DNA of 23,784 nt from an uncultured Desulfomonile sp. (GTDB lineage: Bacteria; Desulfobacterota; Desulfomonilia; Desulfomonilales; Desulfomonilaceae): NCBI GenBank assembly GCA_937915285.1, contig CALDNG010000174.1:1-23784 (forward strand). Direction: 5' to 3'. Positions within the stretch are counted from its first letter, which is position 1, and each line of letters begins with the position of its first letter. The translations under genes were made by a program, and so were the position numbers. The notes beneath the pieces were generated by a model. That model saw only the letters and a program-made list of their open reading frames with translations. It searched no databases and was not told the origin of the DNA. This document shows, one piece after another, positions 8,317 to 16,066 of the stretch.

Positions 8317-10971
8317 ATGGTTAGAATTACCAGGTTTCTGAAGCGACTCGTTGGAATGGGCTCTCAAAAAGAGGAGGATCTTCAGGATGTTCAAAGCCTG
8401 AGGACCGCTTTTACCAACAGATATCACAATTTCAAGCTTCTTCTCACCGCCAACAACAAGGCTTTGGAAATCATGTCTGAACTGGAGAAGGCTCTCGATG
8501 GCTCCCAGACTTTCGGCATGTCATTCGTCAGATCACAGTCTACCGCGGTTCTGGTAAACGTATTCCGGATTGTGAAGCACCTCAACGAACTCGCTCCAGG
8601 CAAATACGCAGACTTGTTTGAAAGGTTCAAGGTAATCCAGGAGTCAATTAACAGTGAGCTTACGTATAAGAAGATGACTCGAGGTGAAGACCTTGTGCTC
8701 CCGCTTGACAGGGTCAACCGCAACATGGTCGATCAGGTCGGCGGTAAGATGGCGAATGTGGCCGAAATACACAACAGCATCGATGTCCCGACTCCCCCAG
8801 GATTTGTCATAACAGCCCTGGCTTATGACCGCTTCATGAATCACAACGATTTGCAGGCGGAAATTGATCGTAAAATCCAGGCAGCGGATTCGGACAGACT
8901 TGACGACCTATATCGTTTGAGCACCCAAATACAGCAGTCAATCATTTCTTCTGAAGTCCCAAAGGATTTGGAGGATTCCATATACAGCGCCTATGAGGAC
9001 ATTGAGCAGAAAATGGGTAAAGGAGTGCGTGTTTCCCTCAGGAGTAGCGCCTTGGGAGAAGACGCTCTCGGGGCGTCTTTTGCCGGACAGTTTAAATCAC
9101 TGCTCAATGTTAGCCATGACAGTCTTATTGAATCTTACAAGGAAATAGTGGCAAGCAAATATGGTCTTCAGGGAATAACTTACCGTCTTAATCGGGGAAT
9201 TCCGGATGAAGATGTGGCGATGTGCGTTGGATGCATGGCGATGGTGAGCGCGGTATCAGGCGGGGTCATGTATTCGTGCAATCCCATGAATTTCCGAGAC
9301 ACATCCATATTGATCAATTCTGTTTGGGGATTACCCAAGGCTGTGGTGGACGGCAGTGTCGATCCGGATGAGATAGTAATTGAGCGCACAGACGGCTTGC
9401 GAGTCGCCCAAAAGGACATAAAGAAAAAGGAAGTTGAATTCGTGTGTTACCCTGAGGAGGGTGTGTGCCGCTCTGAGCTTGTTGGAGCCAAGGGAGATTC
9501 CCAGTCGATATCGGACAGCGTTGCTCTTGAACTGGCATCAATGGCCATAAAGTTGGATGACTATTATGGGGCTCCTCAGGATATTGAGTGGGCAATCGAT
9601 GAAAATGGTCACATCTTCATTCTCCAATGTCGTCCTCTCCAACGAATTGAAATAAAATCGGATTCGCGCATTGAAAGGCCGGTCAGTGAAAATGCCCAAA
9701 CGCTTGCCCGTGGCGGGATAACAGCTTCTCCAGGAGTAGCCACAGGGAAGGTCTTCATTGTCCGCAACGGAGTAGACCGGTTAAAGTTTCCTGAAGGCTC
9801 AGTGCTCGTCACTGCGCAATCACTTCCCAGGTGGGCTCCACTTCTTAACCACTCAGCCGCTGTGATAACAGAGACTGGAGGGGTAGCCGGTCATCTGGCC
9901 AATGTAGCGCGTGAGTTTGAAACACCGGCCATATTCGGGTTGTCCAAAGCCACTGAAATTTTTTCAAACGGGCAGGAAGTCACGGTTGACGCTGATGAGA
10001 TGACCGTTTACGCCGGTAAAATCGAACATCTGCTTGAAAACAGGCGCGTGAAAAAGAACCTGATGGAGGGCGCTCCAGTTTATGAGACATTGAAGAGAGT
10101 CTCCAACCATATCATTCCTCTGAACCTCCTCGACCCGGACTCGACCGATTTCACTCCCCGAAAGTGCATGACTCTTCACGACATTACCCGCTTTTCTCAC
10201 GAGAAGTCGGTCCACGAGATGTTTAACTTTGGAAAGGAACATCATTTTTCTGAGCGTTCAAGTAAGCAGTTGGTCTGCCATGTTCCCATGCAGTGGTGGA
10301 TCATTAACCTCGATGACGGATTCCGTGAGGACGTTGACGGCAAGTTTGTTCACCTTGACAATATTGTTTCCATCCCGATGCAGGCCCTGTGGGAGGGAAT
10401 AATAGCAGTTCCTTGGGAGGGACCGCCGCCGGTTGACACGGCAGGATTCATGTCAGTTCTGATTCAGGCTACAACCAATCCGGCTCTGGATCCTTCCATG
10501 AAGTCAGCTTATGCAGCCCGAAATTATTTCATGCTCTCCCAAAACTTCTGTAGTTTGACTTCACGCTTTGGTTTTCATTTTTCTACAGTTGAAGCGCTTG
10601 TTGGCGATCGTCCGGTGGAGAATTACATAAGTTTCTCCTTCAAGGGTGGAGCGGCTGACTATCCCAGGAGGGTTCGCAGGGCCATGTTCGTTGGGGAGAT
10701 TCTGGGAAAATATGATTTCAGGGTTGAGATCAAGAAGGATAGTTGCTTTGCCAGAATAGAGGGGCTGGAAAAGGAGGTCATGAAGGAAAAGCTTCGGATT
10801 ATCGGCTATCTGATAATACACACGAGGCAACTCGACATGGTCATGTCCAATGAGGCCTCAGTGCAACAGTATAAAAAGAAGATCTTTGACGAGGTGGATG
10901 GGAAGGTTCTTGGGGCGGGAGCAGTGGCGCCCCCTACCCCTATCGAGACTATGGGGTTATCTCTACCGTAG
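8317..10971 (+). CDS. Dikinase-like PEP/pyruvate-binding protein with unknown C-terminal domain
   Basis: 884 aa. Layout: a helical N-terminal region (about 1-135), an ATP-grasp PPDK_N domain (about 140-480) with RSSALGEDALGASFAGQFKS and, near its end, DIEWAIDENGHIFILQCRPL, then a swivelling phosphohistidine domain (about 490-590) with TETGGVAGHLANVAREFETP, whose His526 sits where PEP synthase and PPDK carry the catalytic His. The PEP-binding TIM barrel expected next is absent; about 290 unrecognised residues follow instead (for example HVPMQWWIINLDDGF, IIAVPWEGPPPVDTAG, SLTSRFGFHFSTVEAL). So phosphotransfer from ATP to His is likely, but the final acceptor is unknown; classic PEP synthase activity is doubtful. 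Start ATG 8317 is chosen over TTG 8272 because GAGGAA sits five nt ahead. It overlaps the convergent downstream gene by 23 nt. Confidence 0.85.
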   Translation: MVRITRFLKRLVGMGSQKEEDLQDVQSLRTAFTNRYHNFKLLLTANNKALEIMSELEKALDGSQTFGMSFVRSQSTAVLVNVFRIVKHLNELAPGKYADLFERFKVIQESINSELTYKKMTRGEDLVLPLDRVNRNMVDQVGGKMANVAEIHNSIDVPTPPGFVITALAYDRFMNHNDLQAEIDRKIQAADSDRLDDLYRLSTQIQQSIISSEVPKDLEDSIYSAYEDIEQKMGKGVRVSLRSSALGEDALGASFAGQFKSLLNVSHDSLIESYKEIVASKYGLQGITYRLNRGIPDEDVAMCVGCMAMVSAVSGGVMYSCNPMNFRDTSILINSVWGLPKAVVDGSVDPDEIVIERTDGLRVAQKDIKKKEVEFVCYPEEGVCRSELVGAKGDSQSISDSVALELASMAIKLDDYYGAPQDIEWAIDENGHIFILQCRPLQRIEIKSDSRIERPVSENAQTLARGGITASPGVATGKVFIVRNGVDRLKFPEGSVLVTAQSLPRWAPLLNHSAAVITETGGVAGHLANVAREFETPAIFGLSKATEIFSNGQEVTVDADEMTVYAGKIEHLLENRRVKKNLMEGAPVYETLKRVSNHIIPLNLLDPDSTDFTPRKCMTLHDITRFSHEKSVHEMFNFGKEHHFSERSSKQLVCHVPMQWWIINLDDGFREDVDGKFVHLDNIVSIPMQALWEGIIAVPWEGPPPVDTAGFMSVLIQATTNPALDPSMKSAYAARNYFMLSQNFCSLTSRFGFHFSTVEALVGDRPVENYISFSFKGGAADYPRRVRRAMFVGEILGKYDFRVEIKKDSCFARIEGLEKEVMKEKLRIIGYLIIHTRQLDMVMSNEASVQQYKKKIFDEVDGKVLGAGAVAPPTPIETMGLSLP

Positions 10972-12373
10972 GATACAGGCCTCTCGACTGCCCTTCGCGG
11001 TAGGGTTGAACAATGTTGAAAGATATGGTTCGTCCTAGCTGGGCATGGCCTGAATTGTCGTCCGAATCGAAAAAGGCGCCATTAGCCTCTAGGATGTGCT
11101 GGATTCTGTTGCGGAATCCTTTCACAAACTTGTCACCACTACCCGTAAAAACCAGCCCTCCCATAGTAAATGAGCCATCAACCTTTCTGAATTCCTCCAG
11201 ATCAACCGAGTTGGCGTCCAGATCGTGTGAATTGGCTATATAACCCCAGATAAGCCTGTTGGGAGGTATCTCAAGTGGACCATCTAGGTCTATTATTGTG
11301 TGAGGCATCACCACACAATTGTCTCCAATCTTGAGCCTGGAGGTCGGCGAGCCCTGCAAAAACGAGTTGAACCCTACGAAGACATGTTTTCCGATGTCGG
11401 TTGATATTATCTTTCCGCCATGGGCTGTGACATCATACCCATCAAGGTCAGAGTCTATCAAGTAGCAGTTCTCCTGAGCATTAGCTCCTTTTCCCATACG
11501 GGTATTCTCGATGTAGGACCTCTGGGCTACCAGAACATTCTCCTCAATTCTGTTGTCACCTCTGATTACCGCATACCTCGACAAGGATGCCCCATTGGGC
11601 ACAGGTATACTCGATTGTGACGGAGCCCTCTCAAAAACCTCGGTGAAATTGTCTTTGCGGCTTTCCACAAAATTCATGAAAATGCCTTTAGGGGCCGAGC
11701 CCGTAACACAGTAGATGTATTTCCTCAATACATCCAGATCAAACTGATACCGGAATTCAAAAGCGTCCCTACCCTTTATCCAAATAGTTCCAGGCGACAC
11801 AAACTCGTGCGCCAGTTCTCCCACCTGAACATAAGCATATTCTCCTACTACACAGTCGTGCATGGAGGTTATGTCCACAGTGCTGAACGGCCCAAGAAAG
11901 CTGCCTTCTACCGTAGAACCGTGAATGTTCGCATAGTGCAGGGACACGCTGTTTCGGATCAGGAAGGATTCAGGATTCTCCGGATCGTGAGAATGGCTGT
12001 GAATAAGTGTTTTTACAAGAAAGCTGTCCTTGATGATGATCGATTCATCCTCATGGAGTCTTATTCGCAAGCCACCTGCCTGAAAAATGTCTCCCTTCCT
12101 TTTCAGTTCGTCTCCGCGAACATCACACTTGTAAACCACAGAATAATCAACACAACACTGGCCGAGAAAGTAACTGCCCGCTATGTTACAGTTGCTGAAA
12201 TGGAACCTGAGCGGATTCGTCGATGTTAGTCCATAGAAGGCATAGTATTTCGTAAACTTGTCGCGGTCGATCAAATCCCTTACATAGGGACCTACATCAA
12301 ATGAAGGCTCGCGCAGGTTGATATTCACTCGGTCTATGATCCTGCTAATCAACTCGTCCAGTTTCGTCATCAC
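10949..12373 (-). CDS. Left-handed beta-helix (hexapeptide-repeat-like) protein
   Basis: 474 aa, cytoplasmic with no signal peptide. The middle and C-terminal parts show imperfect hexapeptide-like turns (ANIHGSTVEGSFLGPFSTVD, IGKHVFVGFNSFLQG, KIGDNCVVMPHTIIDLDGPL), typical of left-handed beta-helix folds used by acyl- and nucleotidyl-transferases. The N-terminal part (FHFSNCNIAGSYFLGQCCVD) also looks helical-parallel. No nucleotidyltransferase signature is seen, so the enzyme activity cannot be assigned; a sugar- or cofactor-related acyltransferase or a scaffold are alternatives. The start is either GTG at 12373 (GGAG seven nt upstream) or ATG at 12370. Stop TAG. Its 3' end overlaps the convergent dikinase-like gene by 23 nt. 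Confidence 0.7.
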   Translation of the reverse strand: MMTKLDELISRIIDRVNINLREPSFDVGPYVRDLIDRDKFTKYYAFYGLTSTNPLRFHFSNCNIAGSYFLGQCCVDYSVVYKCDVRGDELKRKGDIFQAGGLRIRLHEDESIIIKDSFLVKTLIHSHSHDPENPESFLIRNSVSLHYANIHGSTVEGSFLGPFSTVDITSMHDCVVGEYAYVQVGELAHEFVSPGTIWIKGRDAFEFRYQFDLDVLRKYIYCVTGSAPKGIFMNFVESRKDNFTEVFERAPSQSSIPVPNGASLSRYAVIRGDNRIEENVLVAQRSYIENTRMGKGANAQENCYLIDSDLDGYDVTAHGGKIISTDIGKHVFVGFNSFLQGSPTSRLKIGDNCVVMPHTIIDLDGPLEIPPNRLIWGYIANSHDLDANSVDLEEFRKVDGSFTMGGLVFTGSGDKFVKGFRNRIQHILEANGAFFDSDDNSGHAQLGRTISFNIVQPYREGQSRGLYPTVEITP

Positions 12374-12557
12374 TGCTCAACTCCATGATTTTTTATTGAA
12401 TACACCCGGATAGACTCTAAGATGAAAGAAATCGCTCGGTTCGCAGACAGTATTGCTGATTTAGGGAAACGGTTCTTTTGTGAATATCTCAAAAATACCG
12501 TGTTTTATCAACAAAAAAACCTTCTGGCTGTTCGATAATGTTCCATTTTGTTGTGTT

Positions 12558-12586
12558 TTGAATTAGCGCCTGATCGGAGCTATAGA
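12558..12586 (+). promoter_or_regulatory. Candidate sigma-70 promoter for comM
   Basis: TTGAAT at 12558-12563 and TATAGA at 12581-12586 with a 17-nt spacer; each hexamer matches consensus at four of six positions. About 120 nt of leader would follow, containing the GTTAC/GTAAC palindrome and the G tract. Weak evidence. Confidence 0.25.
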
Positions 12587-12699
12587 TGTTGATTTGAAGA
12601 TCTCAGAACTTGAATTGGGACATAAGTATTGTTACACTGTAACTTACTTACAAGACATCCTACGTGAGTGATAGAAATACACAAACAACCCTGTTGGTT

Positions 12700-12709
12700 G
12701 GGGGGGGGG
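12700..12709 (+). repeat. Homopolymer run of ten G at the comM ribosome-binding site
   Basis: Ten consecutive G, followed by ACAAAT and the ATG at 12716. The run supplies the Shine-Dalgarno sequence of comM, so changes in its length would alter ribosome-binding strength or spacing. Such tracts are prone to slippage and also to sequencing error. Confidence 0.85.
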
Positions 12710-12715
12710 ACAAAT

Positions 12716-14245
12716 ATGTTGGCTCATGTCCACGCCGGTGCGCTTCTTGGGATAGACGCCTATCCTGTGGGTGTTGAGATAGATGTCCAGATGGGCATGC
12801 CTGGCATTTTGATGGTGGGATTGCCGGATAGCGCCGTAAAGGAAAGCGGCGCCAGGGTGAAATCTGCCATTTCCAACGCGGGATATCCTTTTCCGGCCCG
12901 TCGGATCACTGTGAATCTGGCTCCGGCTGGACTGAGAAAAGAGGGATCCGGCTTTGATTTACCCATAGCAATCGGAATACTTGCGGCTCTGAATCTGATG
13001 CCTGCGGATAGTCTGGACAAATACCTTATAGTGGGTGAGCTATCACTTGACGGAGGGGTGAGGCCGGTCAAGGGGGCGCTATCCTATGCGATTGCCGCCA
13101 AGAAGATGAATCTGAAGGGATTGATTGTTCCGTCCCTCAATGGCCCGGAGGCTGCAATTGTAACGGATATAGACGTCATAGGTGTTGGGTCTCTTCTGGA
13201 CACGGCCGGTTTTTTGAGCGGCAAGATGGAAATTGCTCCTGTCACTGCTTCGGCCCGTGACCAATCGCCGACCCTTGGACGGTATTCTGTTGATTTTTGT
13301 GAGATCAAGGGGCAGGACTATGCGAAGAGGGCGATAGAGGTTTCTGCGGCCGGTGGTCATAATGTGCTCATGATAGGTCCACCGGGATCAGGCAAGACCA
13401 TGATATCCCAGCGCATACCGACAATCCTGCCGGAGCCGGTGTTCGAGGAGGCTCTGGAAACGACACGAATTTATTCGGCAGCGGGGTTGCTTGGCGGAAA
13501 TGGTAACATGATGATGCGCCGACCGTTTCGTTCGCCTCATCACACAGTATCGGATGCCGGGCTCATCGGTGGTGGAATGATTCCGAGACCCGGTGAGGTG
13601 TCACTAGCTCATAATGGGGTTCTTTTCCTCGATGAGATGCCGGAATTCAGAAAGAATGTTCTGGAGGTCTTGAGACAACCCCTTGAGGACGGCGAAGTTA
13701 CAATTTCACGAGCACAGATAGCCATCACATTCCCAGCGCGTTTTATGCTGATAGCGGCCATGAATCCATGCCCGTGCGGATACAGGGGAGATCCTAAACA
13801 TTCCTGCCAATGCTCTCAACAGATCATCCAGAGATACTGGGGCAAGATTTCAGGGCCCCTGCTTGACAGAATCGACATTCACATTGAAGTTCCTGCCGTG
13901 GAATGGAAGGAGTTGACGGAGATCTCTGATGGAGAGACTTCAGCCCAAATTCGTGAAAGAGTCAATTTGGCCAGGGAAATCCAGCTACAACGCTTTTCCA
14001 GATCGTCAATATTCTGCAATTCGCAGATGAAATCCAATCTCATCAGGAAACACTGCGCTCTTGATTCGAAGTCTTTGACTCATTTGGAGAAGGCTGTTGA
14101 CAAACTTGGGCTCTCCGCCAGGGCCTATCACCGGGTCCTTAAAATAGCCAGGACCATTGCCGATCTTGACGCGTCCGAAAGCATACTCAACGACCATGTT
14201 TCAGAAGCGATCCAGTATCGGACTCTGGACCGCCGGTATGGCTAG
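12716..14245 (+). CDS. comM: ComM/YifB family AAA+ ATPase (Mg-chelatase-like)
   Basis: 509 aa from ATG 12716; E. coli YifB is of similar size. ComM is a hexameric helicase that promotes branch migration during integration of transforming DNA. Visible parts: N-terminal Lon-protease-like domain ([35 protein letters not shown]), Walker A GPPGSGKT at 221-228, Walker [12 protein letters not shown], the sensor region [10 protein letters not shown] followed by a Cys cluster (HSCQCS), arginine-finger region [10 protein letters not shown] and a C-terminal helical domain ([19 protein letters not shown]). The frame extends upstream to GTG 12668, but those 16 residues do not fit the family; the poly-G ending GGGGGGA serves as ribosome-binding site for the ATG. 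No competence genes are adjacent. Stop TAG. Confidence 0.93.
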   Translation: MLAHVHAGALLGIDAYPVGVEIDVQMGMPGILMVGLPDSAVKESGARVKSAISNAGYPFPARRITVNLAPAGLRKEGSGFDLPIAIGILAALNLMPADSLDKYLIVGELSLDGGVRPVKGALSYAIAAKKMNLKGLIVPSLNGPEAAIVTDIDVIGVGSLLDTAGFLSGKMEIAPVTASARDQSPTLGRYSVDFCEIKGQDYAKRAIEVSAAGGHNVLMIGPPGSGKTMISQRIPTILPEPVFEEALETTRIYSAAGLLGGNGNMMMRRPFRSPHHTVSDAGLIGGGMIPRPGEVSLAHNGVLFLDEMPEFRKNVLEVLRQPLEDGEVTISRAQIAITFPARFMLIAAMNPCPCGYRGDPKHSCQCSQQIIQRYWGKISGPLLDRIDIHIEVPAVEWKELTEISDGETSAQIRERVNLAREIQLQRFSRSSIFCNSQMKSNLIRKHCALDSKSLTHLEKAVDKLGLSARAYHRVLKIARTIADLDASESILNDHVSEAIQYRTLDRRYG

Positions 14246-14264
14246 AATGACCGGGACATCCGAA

Positions 14265-14335
14265 TGGTATTTGGGCTGCAGCGTTGTTAGCTTTTGAAAG
14301 GGGTTAACTGCATACAGACAAATCCCCAAATACCA
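14265..14335. terminator. Inverted repeat between convergent comM and 5'-nucleotidase gene
   Basis: TGGTATTTGGG (14265-14275) and CCCAAATACCA (14325-14335) are perfect 11-bp arms around 49 nt. Inside, TGCAG and CTGCA form a second short pair. The position, between two convergent genes (stops at 14245 and 14352), fits a bidirectional terminator or transcript-end structure. No T-run follows on either strand, so Rho-independent termination is uncertain. Confidence 0.4.
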
Positions 14336-14351
14336 CTGGTTATGGCTGCTT

Positions 14352-15902
14352 CTAATTTCTGGGCTCCACGTTCAGAGACTCAATATTTTTTTCAGTAATC
14401 GTCTTCAGACCTTCAAGGTAATTCACAAGTAAATCCCGTATCAGTATCCCCGTTTCAATCCTGTTGTAGCCTTTATCTCCAAAAATGGAATAGCCGTCAC
14501 CACCAGAGGCCAGGAATTCACCTATGGCTAGCGTGTAGACTCTGGACGAATCGAATGGGGAGCCATTTATGGACGATATTTCTATCCCACCTGAAGTAAT
14601 TTTGTGGTCAATCCCAAAACTCTGGAGTTTACCGCCACTTCCCATTGGCGCCTCAAGGCTTTTTCTGAGAACGGACTCAATATCAGTGCCTTTAAGAGAC
14701 ATCTTTACGACTTTGTCATCAAAAGGCAGGGCGGCATAAATGTGATTGAGTGTGATTGAGCCTTTCCTGAATCCCGACCTTATGGCCCCACCATTTATAA
14801 GCGCCAGATCAGCGCTAGCGCTTTCCGCCATTAGTCTGGCAATCATGCGAGCCAGCAAATTTGGGGCATCAGACCTAACTTCGCTCCTGGATGCCTCCAG
14901 TGTGACATCGCTTACACAAAGGGTTCGCTCGAACTCCGGACTCATTCGAGTCTTGTATTCTTCAATAAGGCGAGCGATGGCCGGATCCTCATCCACATCA
15001 GGCCCGAGTCTGATCAAACTACCTGAATAGGAGATAATTTTTCCGTGCATAAAATCAATGTCCAGCCTTCCAAGGAGTTCTGAGTAGGCCCCTGCCTGGC
15101 ATATCAGAGTTTCTCCAAGTCTCAGGGGTTTTTCGACTCTTGTGTGGGAGTGGCCACCGATTATGACGTTGATCCTCGGGAAGCCCAAAGCAAGCTCCTT
15201 GTCGACGCTAAACCCCAGATGCGTAAGGGCTATAACAAGAGAATCATCAGAAATGTCGGCAAGAATTTCTTCCGCCGCCCTAAAAGGACTGCTGAATCGC
15301 ATGGCGCCAATATTTTTTGGGGTAGAAATCGAAGGTGTGTCAGCAGTGGTCAAACCCATTATTACTATTGGAATCGAATAATTATCTTGTTTTAGAGGCT
15401 TCACGATAAAGCTGTCAAAAACGGCCCCTCCATTCTCATCCTTGATGTTGGCGCTCAAAAGAGGAAACTAGGCTTTGGGTTTCATCCCCTTCAAAAGATT
15501 CTCTGCTCCGTAGTCGAATTCGTGATTACCCACAACCATGGCAGTCAATTCCATGTTGTTGAGTAGTTCGACTCCCATGGCGCCCTTAAACACGGTCGAA
15601 AAGGCTGTTCCGGTAAGCAGGTCTCCGCCAAGAAGAAAAAGGGTGTGTCGCCCTTCCTTCAGATTAGCTGTTCTGATCTGTCCGATCAGCGTTTGGGCCT
15701 TGGCAAACCCACCGGTTAAACCCTGACCGCCGTCAATTCGCTCGGCCGCATAATGGGCATGGGGATCGTTCATATAAAGAATCGTCATCCTGAGAGGTTC
15801 AGATCTTTTTTCGGCAGCGGAAGCCACACACACGAAACAATCAGCCCAAAGGACAAGAGATAGAATGGCTGTGAATAGAACCCGTATGATATTGAAAAAC
15901 AT
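14352..15902 (-). pseudogene. 5'-nucleotidase/2',3'-cyclic phosphodiesterase family gene interrupted by an in-frame TAG
   Basis: 517 codons in one frame with a single internal TAG at 15468-15470 (codon 145). The first part has a signal peptide (residues 1-29, ending near SAAEK), then metallophosphatase motifs LYMNDPHAHY, LLGGDLLTG and VVGNHEFDYG. Directly after the stop the frame continues FPLLSANIKD, then VIIGGHSHTR, then the C-terminal substrate domain (LINGGAIRSGF, LPFDDKVVKMSLKG, ASGGDGYSIF). Intact relatives hydrolyse nucleotides or UDP-sugars in the periplasm. In relatives the residue before FPLLSAN is often Lys or Gly, so AAG to TAG is a simple explanation. TAG is an ordinary stop in at least seven genes here, so recoding is unlikely; a recent nonsense mutation or a sequencing error are the choices. 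As written, the product would be a 144-aa secreted fragment without the substrate domain. Confidence 0.85.
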
Positions 15903-16065
15903 CTAGTTCACCCAGCGTGTAACGTCCTTGATTATTGACCAACGTGGGGCTTTTCTCTCCGGGGTCTTACCAAGGATCCAGTAGTCAAACTGATTGGAAA
16001 GCTCCCAAGAGGAGTCCTATGAATATCCATGCGGAAAGTCCCAGGTTGTAAAGACGCCTCATCAT
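15903..16065 (-). pseudogene. Tiny single-TM ORF, possibly frameshifted
   Basis: One nt after the phosphatase-like gene stop, ATGATG opens a 26-codon ORF ending in TGA at 15985: a basic start (MMRRLYN), then a membrane segment (LGLSAWIFIGLLLGAF). In the neighbouring frame the reading continues NQFDYWILGK, TPERKAPRWS, IIKDVTRWVN and ends with TAG at 15903, a composition that looks like genuine protein. A single-base change near 15990-16000 would join them into one protein of about 54 aa. This is a reading of a short region; it may be chance. The next gene downstream is also interrupted, which makes local decay plausible. Confidence 0.35.
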
Positions 16066-16066
16066 T

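Larger units (their letters stand above)
12374..12715. other. Gene-free region between divergent beta-helix gene and comM
   Basis: About 342 nt, AT-rich in the middle, with no supported gene. It must carry the two outward promoters. On the + strand TTGAAT (12558-12563), 17 nt, TATAGA (12581-12586) is a possible sigma-70 promoter. A small palindrome GTTACACTGTAAC (12631-12643; 5-bp arms) could be an operator. A run of ten G (12700-12709) ends the region directly before the comM start. Confidence 0.5.

Noticed and set aside
15468..15470. TAG in the 5'-nucleotidase read as pyrrolysine or other recoded sense codon
   Set aside because: TAG ends at least seven other genes in the window (including recA, the exporter, the dikinase-like gene and comM), and no pyl gene is present; a nonsense mutation or error is simpler.
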